Assembly (NCBI GenBank): GCA_041495205.1
Contig: JBGQCF010000036.1
Span: forward strand, 1-23,853
Reading direction: 5' to 3'
Source of the DNA: JAHFRG01 sp041495205
Lineage (GTDB): Bacteria > Pseudomonadota > Gammaproteobacteria > Burkholderiales > JAHFRG01
DNA: 23,853 bases
The position numbers were made by a program, and so were the translations under genes. Positions 6,749 to 14,536 of the stretch are shown piece after piece. Every line of letters begins with the position of its first letter. Position 1 is the stretch's first letter. The notes under the pieces were generated by a model that was not told the origin of the DNA, did not search any database, and saw only the letters and a program-made list of their open reading frames with translations.

Positions 6749-7303
6749 ATGGGGCACCGGCTTACAAAAATCTATACTCGCACCGGGGATAACGGCACCA
6801 CCGGCTTAGGCGACGGTTCGCGCATTCCCAAGGACACCCCGCGCATCGCCGCGATCGGCGAAATCGACGAATTGAATTCGTGCATCGGCGTGCTACTCGC
6901 CGAAGACCTTCCTCCCGGAGTAAGGACATGTCTAATCGATATCCAGCACGACCTGTTCGATCTGGGCGGGGAACTGTGCATGCCGGGCCAACTCAGCATC
7001 ACGCAAAGCCAGGTTGAGCGCCTGGAAAACACTCTGGATGCTTTCAACGCCGATCTGCCGCCGCTTAAGGAGTTCATCCTGCCCGGCGGTTCGCGCGCGG
7101 CAAGCCTTGCACATCTCGCTCGTACCGTGTGCCGCCGCGCCGAGCGCAGCCTGGTGAAACTCGCCAACTCCGAAAAGGTTTCCGCGGTCTCCCGTAATTA
7201 CGTGAACCGCCTTTCTGACCTGTTGTTCGTCGTTGGCCGGGCGTTGAATCGCGAACGCGGTGAGGTACTGTGGCAACAGGGGAAAAATAAATTAAATAAA
7301 TAA
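6749..7303 (+). CDS. pduO: PduO-type ATP:cob(I)alamin adenosyltransferase
   Basis: Transfers the adenosyl group of ATP to Co(I) corrinoids to make adenosylcobalamin. The protein has 184 residues from the ATG chosen by its Shine-Dalgarno. The ATP-binding signature TRTGDNGTTGLGDG is at 10-23. IGEIDELNSCIGVLLAE (36-52) and the C-terminal CRRAERSLVKL and NRLSDLLFVVGR segments match the PduO/MmaB trimeric helical-bundle family. It is cytoplasmic. It faces a BtuF-like corrinoid-binding protein gene across a structured 150-nt gap, which supports a cobalamin role. The lowercase pduO symbol denotes the enzyme family; no propanediol genes are present. Confidence 0.93.
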   Translation: MGHRLTKIYTRTGDNGTTGLGDGSRIPKDTPRIAAIGEIDELNSCIGVLLAEDLPPGVRTCLIDIQHDLFDLGGELCMPGQLSITQSQVERLENTLDAFNADLPPLKEFILPGGSRAASLAHLARTVCRRAERSLVKLANSEKVSAVSRNYVNRLSDLLFVVGRALNRERGEVLWQQGKNKLNK

Positions 7304-7344
7304 CGGAGGCCGGGGATTAGTCCCAAACTCAAACCCGATGAGTT

Positions 7345-7455
7345 AAGCCGGATTCTCGCGCAACGCGCGCTGCATCTTTTAGCACTGGCGCACTGCCTGC
7401 GGCAACTGGATAGCAGGCAGCGTCAAGCCACCATGCTAAGGCGCCGGAATGCAGC
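7345..7455 (-). ncRNA. Structured element resembling the 3' part of RNase P RNA (possible rnpB remnant)
   Basis: On the minus strand, in order, are GGTGGCTTGA (7432-7423), a strong hairpin with stem CTGCCTGC/GCAGGCAG (7420-7413 and 7400-7393), then AAAAGATGC (7380-7372) and AGAATCCGGCTTA (7355-7343). Bacterial type A RNase P RNAs end with the same order: GGCTGCTTGA, helix P18, AGATGAATGAC, AGAACCCGGCTTA. Here the last block fits the AGAAYCCGGCTTA form at every base. The 5' half (GAGGAAAGTCCGGGCTC block) is absent, so it cannot be a working full-length rnpB. Further pairings TTAGCA/TGCTAA (7438-7433 with 7384-7379) and GCTGCAT/ATGCAGC (7455-7449 with 7375-7369) make a long imperfect hairpin not expected in RNase P, so it could instead be another structured RNA or a terminator-like palindrome. 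Confidence 0.35.
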
Positions 7456-7457
7456 CT

Positions 7458-8360
7458 TCAGTTGTTAGCTTGCCGCACCCTGTCCAGTCGTTCACAAACT
7501 TCGCCGGCGCCCTCCAGTATCCTCGGTGATTGGCGTTCGAGCAGTTCGGGCTGCACAAAAAACACACGGTGATTGCGCACCGCGCTCAACATTTTGAAGC
7601 GCTGCCAGTTCTCAAGTTTCGAATAGCCGGAGATAATCACTTCAGGATCGGCTGCCACCAGGCCCTCGGGTGAAATCACGGGCGTCAGCATACGCGCCGT
7701 TGCAAAAGCGTTGTCACTGCCGCAGAGTCGCAACACATCGCTGGTCATATGCGCACCATTCACGGTCATCAGCGGCTCATGCCAGATTTCATAAAACACT
7801 TTAACGGGCCGTCTATGACTGTAGCGCACCATTAAGGTTTCCATCTTGCGCTCAAAATCCCCAGCTGCGGCCCCGGCAGTAGCAGAGGTTCCAGCCAATT
7901 TTCCGATGCTTCGCAGCAGGCGCGGTATATCTGTCAATTTTTCGGGTTCCATGACAAAAACTTTGAACCCGAATTCTTCCAGCTTGCCGATATCCCCTGT
8001 ATGGTTGCCGCTTTTCCAGGCTAAAACCAGGTCGGGTTTGAGCATGGCGATGCGCTCGATGTCGGCGTGCGTGGCATCCCCGACCCGGATGATATTTTTC
8101 GCTTGCTGCGGATAATCGCTGTATTCGCTCACCCCCACCAGTTTGGCTCCGGCGCCCGCGGCGTATGCCAGTTCAGTTATGGAAGGCGCCAGCGCCACGA
8201 TGCGCTGGGCGGGAGCTTCAAGCGTCAGCGTTTTGCCGCGGTCGTCGATCATGCCGATGGGTGAAGCCGCTGCCAGCGATGCGAGCGCGCAACAGGATGC
8301 TGCAATTGCGGAGAAAAATTTGACGCCGCTGCGGCGCGAATGAAAGAAAAAGGATTTCAA
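7458..8360 (-). CDS. btuF: Cobalamin ABC transporter periplasmic binding protein, BtuF-like
   Basis: A 300-residue class III (helical backbone) periplasmic binding protein. Residues 1-32 are a signal peptide with a basic start and hydrophobic core ending ASLAAAS. The body shows family landmarks: RIVALAPSITELAYAAGAG (53-71), LVGVSEYSDYPQQA (74-87), RIAMLKPDLVLAW (103-115) and a C-terminal PEGLVAADPEVIIS. Substrate could be cobalamin or a related corrinoid; the family overlaps with haem and siderophore binders, and the convergent adenosyltransferase favours B12. No permease (btuC) or ATPase (btuD) is nearby. The annotated start is TTG at 8360 and is uncertain; a Cys at 23 gives a weak lipobox. 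It lies 30 nt after the cNMP-binding gene on the same strand and may be co-transcribed. Confidence 0.85.
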   Translation of the reverse strand: MKSFFFHSRRSGVKFFSAIAASCCALASLAAASPIGMIDDRGKTLTLEAPAQRIVALAPSITELAYAAGAGAKLVGVSEYSDYPQQAKNIIRVGDATHADIERIAMLKPDLVLAWKSGNHTGDIGKLEEFGFKVFVMEPEKLTDIPRLLRSIGKLAGTSATAGAAAGDFERKMETLMVRYSHRRPVKVFYEIWHEPLMTVNGAHMTSDVLRLCGSDNAFATARMLTPVISPEGLVAADPEVIISGYSKLENWQRFKMLSAVRNHRVFFVQPELLERQSPRILEGAGEVCERLDRVRQANN

Positions 8361-8390
8361 GGACGAAAAACCTGCAAAAGAACGGAAGAC

Positions 8391-8918
8391 CTATCTTTCC
8401 ATGTACTCGAGGAGCTGTTGGCTGGTCTGGCGCAGACGCTGCGACAGCAGGGTCACCAGTTTAGTCAGTATCTTCGCGCCCAGTCTTGGTTTTTCAAGAA
8501 TGATTCTCGCCATATCATCCCGGGTCAGCACCACAAAGGTGGTGGTTTCCTTCGCGACACAGGTAGCAAAGCGCGGTTCCCCATCAATCATGGACATTTC
8601 GCCCAGGGTCATTCCCGGCAGTATCGTAGTCATGTGCTGTTCAATTCTACGCTGGCCTTTCTTGAGAATATCCACTTGCCCCTGGATCAGCAGCAACATG
8701 TAATCGCCAGGTTCTCCTTCACGAATAATAATCTCCCCGGACTGGGCCCGGTAGAGCCGCATGAAACCCGCCAGTGCCCTGACGTCGTTCTGGTCCAGTT
8801 CGGCAAAAAACGGCACCTGGCCGATCATCGCGAACATCTGGTCCGCGACCACTGTCCCTTCCCCGAGATGTTCCAGCGTCGCCAGCCGGTTATGGTTAGC
8901 ACTTGTGTCTTCTGCCAT
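8391..8918 (-). CDS. Stand-alone cyclic-nucleotide-binding (CRP-like cap) domain protein
   Basis: A 175-residue protein from the ATG at 8918, chosen over a GTG at 8939 because AGAGGGG lies about 8 nt upstream. Residues 30-145 form one cNMP-binding domain. IIIREGEPGDYMLLLIQGQVD (63-83) is the beta-barrel core, and the phosphate-binding cassette GEMSMIDGEPRFAT (106-119) keeps the ribose-contacting Glu107 and the phosphate-contacting Arg116, so cAMP or cGMP binding is likely. There is no DNA-binding helix-turn-helix, kinase or channel domain; after the cap only a helical tail (145-175) remains. It may act on a protein partner. Two class III cyclases are in the same window. A -10-like TAAAAT lies at 8952-8947. 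Confidence 0.9.
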   Translation of the reverse strand: MAEDTSANHNRLATLEHLGEGTVVADQMFAMIGQVPFFAELDQNDVRALAGFMRLYRAQSGEIIIREGEPGDYMLLLIQGQVDILKKGQRRIEQHMTTILPGMTLGEMSMIDGEPRFATCVAKETTTFVVLTRDDMARIILEKPRLGAKILTKLVTLLSQRLRQTSQQLLEYMER

Positions 8919-8939
8919 CACTCGCGCCCCTCTTCGCAC

Positions 8940-9302
8940 TTTGGCTATTTTACCAGCCCTCGCGTACTCATGCCTTGTCGCCTATTTGCCTGTCGAAAGC
9001 TCGTGTAAAAAGGTGGCACACCAGCAGCACGAGCAGCAGCGATTTCGCAGAACCGGACCCGCGGAAAATCAAGCCGGTGCCTGACCCAGCCGAGCAATAA
9101 TCTATTGAACACGTATCCCAAATTTAATACTACCAGCACCGTCATCCAGCGCATAGTGGCTGCGGCGCTCGGCTTCAGGGCGTTCCATGCACATGAAAAT
9201 ACCGTCCTCACAAGCGTAATTTTTTGTTGGCAGATTAACAGGCAAATAAAGATGAGCCTAAAATAGCACGATGCATCTCTGCGTCGCCTCCCGGGATCCG
9301 GG
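8940..9302. other. 363-nt stretch without a confident gene
   Basis: Between the cNMP protein and the DAHP-synthase-like gene. A minus-strand frame (9154-8945, about 69 codons, one hydrophobic segment near VLVVLNLGYVF) is open but lacks a ribosome site and is poor in G/C at third positions, so I do not call it. The right end holds the 5' region of the cNMP-binding gene with a TAAAAT box. No terminator, tRNA or clear repeat is visible. Confidence 0.5.
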
Positions 9303-10418
9303 TCAGTTTTTATAACGCGCGGCAATCGCAACCCGCTTCTGGTAGGCTTCCCTGGCGATTTGCACGTCCTCGATAAACTGCGGCAGTTCCTTGAGCAGCA
9401 GCGCCTGCGGGCCATCCACCAGCGCTTTGCCAGGCATGGGATGGAAATCCACCAGAATCATGTTGGCCCCGGCGATTACGCCCTGCGCCGTCACATGCAT
9501 GATGTCAAGAATGCCCTCCGGCCCCATGCTGCGGGAGCCTACCGAGTGCGACGGGTCTATGCATACCGGCATGCGCGTCAAGCGTTTCACCACCGGCACA
9601 TGGGAAAAATCAACAAAATTGCGGTGCGGGTCGCCCATATTGCTCTTCATGCCGCGCAGGCCAAACACCACCTTGCGGTTGCCCTCGGATGCCAGATACT
9701 CGGCAGCGTTCAGCGACTCGTCGAGGGTGATGCCAAAACCGCGCTTCAACAGCACTGGGAAATCCTGCTGCCGCCCGACGCTTTTCAGAAGTTCGAAATT
9801 CTGCGTATTGCGCGTGCCGATTTGCAGCATCACCCCGGTTGGGTTGCCGGTTTTCTGCAATGCTTCGCGGATCTCGTCCACCTGCGAGTCGTGCGTGATT
9901 TCCATGGCAATCACCTTGATGCCATGCTTGCCCGCCGACTCGAACACATAAGACAAGCAGGATTTGCCGTGGCCCTGAAAGGAATACGGGCTGGTGCGCG
10001 GCTTGTATGCGCCCATGCGGGTACACACCTGGCCGTTTTGCTTGAGCACCTGCATCATGATTTCCACATGCTCGGGTGTGTCCACCGCGCATAATCCCGC
10101 GAAGATATGCAGCGTATCCTGCCCGAACCGCACGCCATTGTAATCGAACCAGGTCGGCCGGCTGTCATCCTTGTGCCGCCCCAGAATTCGGTATTCTTCG
10201 GACACCCTGACCACGCGCTCGACGCAAGGCAGGTTTTTCATGTCCTCGATCTGCAGCGAGCTGGTGTTGCCGATGAGATAAATCTCGGTTAGCGCGCGCT
10301 CGACGCCTTGCTCGCGGTGCACCCGGCACTTGATATTGGGAAGAGCGGTCAAGTGCTCCATGAGTTGCTGATACTCCGCGCTCTGAGTATTTACATTCTC
10401 ATTCAGAATAAGAATCAT
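9303..10418 (-). CDS. Divergent DAHP synthase-like protein (class I beta fold, ferredoxin-like N-terminus)
   Basis: 371 residues. Residues 1-75 form an ACT/ferredoxin-like regulatory domain as in type I-beta DAHP synthases, and 95-355 the TIM barrel. Family motifs include KPRTSPYSFQG (139-149), QIGTRNTQNF (199-208), LLKRG (223-227) and DPSH (288-291). DAHP synthase condenses phosphoenolpyruvate and erythrose 4-phosphate as the first shikimate step. Candidate metal ligands are Cys110, His291, Asp324 and Asp335. Several usual residues differ: AGPCSVE is AGLCAVD (107-113), the Glu of EVH is Asp324 (VDFH), and CERG is GLRG (253-256). It may therefore be a paralogue with altered properties; a standard DAHP synthase may exist elsewhere in the genome. 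The ATG at 10418 has a weak ribosome site. Preceded by the TPR lipoprotein gene 105 nt upstream on the same strand. Confidence 0.82.
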   Translation of the reverse strand: MILILNENVNTQSAEYQQLMEHLTALPNIKCRVHREQGVERALTEIYLIGNTSSLQIEDMKNLPCVERVVRVSEEYRILGRHKDDSRPTWFDYNGVRFGQDTLHIFAGLCAVDTPEHVEIMMQVLKQNGQVCTRMGAYKPRTSPYSFQGHGKSCLSYVFESAGKHGIKVIAMEITHDSQVDEIREALQKTGNPTGVMLQIGTRNTQNFELLKSVGRQQDFPVLLKRGFGITLDESLNAAEYLASEGNRKVVFGLRGMKSNMGDPHRNFVDFSHVPVVKRLTRMPVCIDPSHSVGSRSMGPEGILDIMHVTAQGVIAGANMILVDFHPMPGKALVDGPQALLLKELPQFIEDVQIAREAYQKRVAIAARYKN

Positions 10419-10523
10419 GATTGAGCCGGTTTCTTTTTGGGATCAAGAAAGAGTTATAAACGCGGTATTTTAACGAATAGACTCACCCGCTGGCCCAAGC
10501 TGGCCGCGAAGTGACCAAGCAGT

Positions 10524-10919
10524 TTACTTTTTCGGCTTAACGCTGCGGAACACCGGCCCCCACAGCGGGTGGCCGGCCTCCGCGGGTTCCAGTTGGAAAT
10601 CGGGGTTTATTTGAAGCACTTTTTTGAATTCCTCACGGCACTGCTTCTCCTTGCCGGTAATGCAGTAGATAAAAGCCAGGTATTTATGCGCCTTGACCTG
10701 GTGCGACTCGAACGAAAGTCCCTGGTCTAATGCGCTTAGCAAGCTTTTCTGTGCTTCCGCATAGTCGCCTTCCTCGTATTTTTTGATTCCCTCCGTAAGC
10801 GCCGGTGAGCCTTTGCCTTGCATTAGAGTTATGGGATTGTAATCCTTGAACGGCCCTACGCATCCGGCGCACAGCACGGCTACCGCGGCGAACTGCACCC
10901 ACAATCTGGAATTCAGCAT
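10524..10919 (-). CDS. Small TPR lipoprotein, TssQ-like
   Basis: A 131-residue protein. An N-terminal signal peptide ends in a lipobox-like LCAGC with the modifiable Cys20, although a Cys rather than Leu at -3 is slightly unusual. Residues 40-110 form about two tetratricopeptide helices (EGIKKYEEGDYAEAQKSLL, then a CREEFKKVLQINPDF helix). The C-terminus AEAGHPLWGPVFRSVK resembles the end of TssQ-family lipoproteins linked to some betaproteobacterial type VI secretion systems; that family name is recalled, not searched, and no T6SS gene is in the window. GAGGGG sits 3 nt before the ATG. It follows the cyclase-PEGA gene by 16 nt and is surely co-transcribed with it. Likely outer-membrane-anchored, facing the periplasm. 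Confidence 0.8.
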   Translation of the reverse strand: MLNSRLWVQFAAVAVLCAGCVGPFKDYNPITLMQGKGSPALTEGIKKYEEGDYAEAQKSLLSALDQGLSFESHQVKAHKYLAFIYCITGKEKQCREEFKKVLQINPDFQLEPAEAGHPLWGPVFRSVKPKK

Positions 10920-10935
10920 GTTCCCCTCATCTCGT

Positions 10936-12108
10936 TTAGCGGAACTGATGAGTGATTTTGACGCGGTCGTTCAGGTTGACTTCCAGCGTTTCAGTATGAC
11001 TCGAAAAAGAGGTATTTTTAATTTCTATGGTATGTTTCCCCGGCGTTACTTGAAGTTCCTTTAGCGGCGGGCTAACTCCCATTTTCCTGCCATCGATGTA
11101 TACCTCGCCCCACGGGTTAATTGCCAGAGCGATAGACCCTGTCTGACTTGCCGGCAAAGTGGCAGGAGCTTCTGCCGTTTTATGCACTTCATTCTTGGAT
11201 ACAGGCTTGGCGTCCGGCGCAGGCACAAACGGCCGGTGAGCCTCTTGCGTAGTCGGGACGGGAGCAACTGCCGGCTGTACCGTCTTGGCGAGTTGCGATT
11301 GGTCTGGCTGAGACGGCTTTGCAGATTTAACTACCGCCGCAACCTGAGGCGCGCTCGGTTCAGGCTCGCTTTTTCCGCCACGCAAGGCAAATGCCAGCAC
11401 AACCGCAACAGCGAGCGACACGCCTGCGTACAGGATTTTTTTGGCGCTTCCCATTTTGGGCTTGATCACAGTTTCTGCATCGGCAGCCTCAGCGCTCGAG
11501 TCTGTTCCCTGTGCAGCGGTCTCGCTGCGCACTTTGACCTTTCTCCCAGCCACCCACAACTTGATATCCTTACCAGGCGACCCCACCACATAAACTTCGT
11601 GCTCGCGCACGTGTTTGTCGGCGCGCGCGCCCTGATATTCAAACAACAGGGAATACTCCTGCGACAAATGCGAAACAACTTCATAGTAAGACCGGGATAC
11701 CAGCACTTCGCTGGGTTGGGCGAAGCTCATTACCCGCTGCGCAACGTTGATGCCGTCGCCGATGATGTTCGGTTGGCCGTTAATGTCCTTGACCACCCGC
11801 ACCGGCCCGAGATTGATGCCGATGCGCGCGCTCAAATCGCTGGTATTCTGGGTGCTGGCCAGCACATCGCGCAGGCTCATGGCCACGAACAGCGCTTCTT
11901 CCGGAGCACCGAGAAAGCTGATTGCCACGCCATCCCCGGTATCGAGGATAATGCGGTCGTCCGCCGGTATATCCTTGATCGCCTCGGATATGAGCGTGTT
12001 GAATTCGTCTTTGAGCCTCATCTGGTCTGCGACCGGTTTCTTCGAATATTCGACAATATCCGCGAATACCACGCTGCAGATGAAAGTTCTGTTTCCTCGA
12101 TCGAGCAT
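10936..12108 (-). CDS. Class III nucleotidyl cyclase with TM helix and periplasmic PEGA domain
   Basis: 390 residues. Residues 8-175 are a class III cyclase domain: metal-binding Asp17 (FADIVEYS) and Asp59 (LDTGDG), and the transition-state pair Asn121/Arg125 (GDGINVAQR). The Lys usually preceding GD in adenylate cyclases is replaced by Leu55, so the nucleotide made is uncertain. One TM helix (about 224-242) follows, then a Pro/Ala/Lys-rich linker (245-320) that would span the periplasm, and a PEGA domain (323-390: NPWGEVYIDGRKMG, then VTPGKHTIEIKN), a fold tied to envelope or cell-wall-associated proteins. The topology suggests a sensor carrying an envelope signal to cytoplasmic cyclase activity. 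It is 32 nt after tldD and 16 nt before the TPR lipoprotein gene. Confidence 0.9.
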   Translation of the reverse strand: MLDRGNRTFICSVVFADIVEYSKKPVADQMRLKDEFNTLISEAIKDIPADDRIILDTGDGVAISFLGAPEEALFVAMSLRDVLASTQNTSDLSARIGINLGPVRVVKDINGQPNIIGDGINVAQRVMSFAQPSEVLVSRSYYEVVSHLSQEYSLLFEYQGARADKHVREHEVYVVGSPGKDIKLWVAGRKVKVRSETAAQGTDSSAEAADAETVIKPKMGSAKKILYAGVSLAVAVVLAFALRGGKSEPEPSAPQVAAVVKSAKPSQPDQSQLAKTVQPAVAPVPTTQEAHRPFVPAPDAKPVSKNEVHKTAEAPATLPASQTGSIALAINPWGEVYIDGRKMGVSPPLKELQVTPGKHTIEIKNTSFSSHTETLEVNLNDRVKITHQFR

Positions 12109-12140
12109 ATTGCTTTCTTTTCCGTTAACTGTTTAACCCG

Positions 12141-13598
12141 CTATAGCGTACCGCCTACCGTCAACCCGTCTATGCGCAGCGTCGGCTGCCCCACTCCCAC
12201 CGGCACGCTTTGCCCTTCCTTGCCGCAAGTACCGATCCCGGGATCAAGCGACATATCGTTGCCGATCATCGAAACACGGGTCAGCACGTCGGGGCCGTTG
12301 CCTATCAGGGTTGCGCCCTTTACCGGATGGCTGATTTTACCGTCTTTGATAATGTACGCTTCGGCGGCGGAAAACACGAATTTACCGCTTACGATATCCA
12401 CCTGGCCGCCTGCGAAATTCACCGCGTACAGCCCGTGCTTGACTGATTTTATGATTTCCTCCGGGTGTTTGTCACCATTTAACATATAAGTATTGGTCAT
12501 GCGCGGCATTGGAATATGCGCGTACGATTCCCGCCTGCCGTTGCCGGTGACCGGGACGCCCATCAGCCGCGCATTCAGCGTATCCTGCATGTAGCACCTG
12601 AGCACGCCGTTTTCGATCAACACCGTGCGCTGCGTGGGATTACCTTCGTCGTCCATATTGAGCGAGCCGCGGCGGTGAACAATGGTGCCATCATCCACCA
12701 CGGTAACACCGGGCGCAGCGACGCGTTCGCCGATGCGCCCGCTGAAAGTGGAACTGCCTTTACGGTTGAAATCGCCTTCCAGCCCGTGGCCGATCGCTTC
12801 GTGCAGCAGTATGCCCGGCCAGCCAGAGCCCAGCACTACGGTCATGGTGCCCGCCGGGGCAGGCTTTGCATCCAGATTTGTGAGCGCCTGGCTCACCGCC
12901 TGTTCGGCGTAGCGCTGCAGAATTTCGTCGCTGAAATAAGCATAGTCAAAACGCCCGCCGCCGCCTGAGGTGCCCTGCTCCCTGCGGCCATTCTGTTCTG
13001 CGATCACCTGCAAAGACAGGCGCACCAGCGGGCGCACGTCGGCGTTCATCACACCATCGCTCCTTGCCACCAGCACTACTTCGTATTCCCCGCCGAGATT
13101 CGCAATTACTTGCGTCACCCGGCTGTCAATGCGGCGCGCATATTGCTCGAGTTTTTCCAGCAGTGCAACTTTGTGCGTGTCCGGAATGCTTGCGAGCGGA
13201 TCGCAGGGAAGATAAAGCTCGCGCCGCATACCGCGCTTCACCACTTGTGTTTTCGCCTCACTTCCCCGGCGCGCAATCGCGCGGGTGGCCTGCGCCGCGT
13301 TTTCCAGGGCCTTCAGGCTGATGTCATCGGAATAGGCGAAAGCAGTCTTGTCATGCGACACCGCGCGCACGCCCACTCCCTGGTCAATGTTGAAGCTTCC
13401 GGATTTTACGATGCCTTCTTCCAGATTCCAGGACTCGCTGCGGGTGATCTGAAAATACAAATCGGCGTAATCAATATGATGTGAAAGCATGGTTCCGAAC
13501 ACGCGCTGCAGTTCGCGGCTGTCCAGTCCGTAGGGAGTAAGCAGGCAAAGGTTCGCGGTTTCAAAAGGCGTTTTTGCAAATTGGGTTTCGGTGCGCAT
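12141..13598 (-). CDS. tldD: Metalloprotease TldD
   Basis: 485 residues against 481 in E. coli. TldD pairs with TldE/PmbA in a cytoplasmic heterodimeric zinc protease that degrades unfolded peptides and processes microcin B17 and CcdA. The zinc motif HEAIGH is at 266-271 (HExxxH, in LLHEAIGHGLEGD) and the further ligand Cys458 lies in GIGTCGKEGQ. The glycine-rich C-terminus ending LTVGGTL is typical. The partner gene tldE/pmbA is not in the window. The order yhdP, nit, tldD on one strand with gaps of 69 and 17 nt indicates one operon; E. coli also keeps yhdP next to tldD. The ATG at 13598 lacks a good ribosome site. Confidence 0.96.
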   Translation of the reverse strand: MRTETQFAKTPFETANLCLLTPYGLDSRELQRVFGTMLSHHIDYADLYFQITRSESWNLEEGIVKSGSFNIDQGVGVRAVSHDKTAFAYSDDISLKALENAAQATRAIARRGSEAKTQVVKRGMRRELYLPCDPLASIPDTHKVALLEKLEQYARRIDSRVTQVIANLGGEYEVVLVARSDGVMNADVRPLVRLSLQVIAEQNGRREQGTSGGGGRFDYAYFSDEILQRYAEQAVSQALTNLDAKPAPAGTMTVVLGSGWPGILLHEAIGHGLEGDFNRKGSSTFSGRIGERVAAPGVTVVDDGTIVHRRGSLNMDDEGNPTQRTVLIENGVLRCYMQDTLNARLMGVPVTGNGRRESYAHIPMPRMTNTYMLNGDKHPEEIIKSVKHGLYAVNFAGGQVDIVSGKFVFSAAEAYIIKDGKISHPVKGATLIGNGPDVLTRVSMIGNDMSLDPGIGTCGKEGQSVPVGVGQPTLRIDGLTVGGTL

Positions 13599-13615
13599 GC
13601 TTTTTGGAATCAGAG

Positions 13616-14467
13616 TTAGACTCGATGCAAGGTGCGGTGCGTCAATGCCGGCAGGCTTTTTCTCAGGCTCTCCTGATACAGGGGGTTGACCCCGGCGATT
13701 ACCACTCCGGAACCGCGCGGCAGGCGGTCCAGGATTACGCCCCAGGGATCAACAATCATGCTGTTGCCGTGCGTCTCGCGGCCGCTCACATGATAGCCGC
13801 CCTGCGCCGGCGCCAGAACATAAGCGAGGTTTTCAATGGCGCGTGCGCGGATCAATGTTTCCCAGTGCGCCTTGCCGGTGGTTTCGGTGAATGCGGAAGG
13901 CACCAGGATGATATCCACCCCTTTCATCGCACGGTAGAGCTCCGGAAAACGCAAATCATAGCAGACCGAGAGACCAAGCCTGCCAAATGGCGAATCCACG
14001 ACCACCACTTCGCTGCCCGCTTCGATAGTCGTTTCTTCGTGGAAATGCTCGTTGCCGAGGTCCAGACCGAATAAGTGTATTTTATCGTAACGCGCAACCA
14101 GTTTGCCGTTGTCATCATAGAGCAGGCAACTATTGCGCACTTTGCCGGGCACCGAGGCCACCAACGGCACTGAGCCGCCGACCAGCCATATTTTATGCTT
14201 TTTAGCAGTATCGCTCAGAAATTGCTGGATCGGCCCCGCGCCCCCGACTTCACGCACCGCCACCTTGTCCCTGTCTTTCATGCCCATGATCGCGAAATAT
14301 TCAGGCAAGGCCACGAGCTTCGCTCCCTGTTGCGCCGCCATGGCGACCAGCCGCCCCGCTTCGTGCAGGTTGCCTTCGACATTAGGCCCGGAAGCCATTT
14401 GTATCGCGGCAATGCGGAATACGCCCGGTTGCGCGCCGGCTTGCATGAGATATGTTTTGGTATTCAC
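13616..14467 (-). CDS. Nit-type carbon-nitrogen hydrolase (probable deaminated glutathione amidase)
   Basis: 283 residues of nitrilase-superfamily fold. The catalytic triad is visible: Glu56 (LVALPEYF), Lys129 (RYDKIHLF) and Cys169 (SVCYDLRFPELY). CYDLRFPE is characteristic of the Nit1/Nit2 branch, which hydrolyses deaminated glutathione or omega-amides; the precise substrate is inferred. Cytoplasmic. Start is ambiguous: GTG at 14467 follows a stop by a few codons and has no ribosome site, and an ATG at 14446 also lacks one; either keeps the IAAIQM beta strand. It lies between yhdP and tldD, a common betaproteobacterial order. Metabolite-repair function independent of TldD is likely. Confidence 0.9.
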   Translation of the reverse strand: MNTKTYLMQAGAQPGVFRIAAIQMASGPNVEGNLHEAGRLVAMAAQQGAKLVALPEYFAIMGMKDRDKVAVREVGGAGPIQQFLSDTAKKHKIWLVGGSVPLVASVPGKVRNSCLLYDDNGKLVARYDKIHLFGLDLGNEHFHEETTIEAGSEVVVVDSPFGRLGLSVCYDLRFPELYRAMKGVDIILVPSAFTETTGKAHWETLIRARAIENLAYVLAPAQGGYHVSGRETHGNSMIVDPWGVILDRLPRGSGVVIAGVNPLYQESLRKSLPALTHRTLHRV

Positions 14468-14536
14468 TGGGCAGTCGTTTCAGCGCATCTTTCGCCAAAC
14501 TGAATTAAGCAAACTCAATCACGGTACGCAACGGAA

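Noticed and set aside
7304..7457. Cobalamin riboswitch between the two B12 genes
   Set aside because: The region is downstream of both convergent genes, and the GGGAA/GGTG, CCCGCAACTGT and GCCACTG consensus blocks are not present in order on either strand.
8945..9415. Minus-strand open frame with a hydrophobic stretch between the cNMP and DAHP-synthase-like genes
   Set aside because: Its upstream part overlaps the DAHP-synthase-like gene, the only sensible ATG (9154) lacks a ribosome site, and codon third positions are not GC-biased like the neighbours.
11182..12489. 435-codon plus-strand frame opposite the cyclase-PEGA gene and the end of tldD
   Set aside because: It is antisense to two genes with clear domains, is rich in Arg/His as expected for an antisense shadow, and has no recognisable motif.
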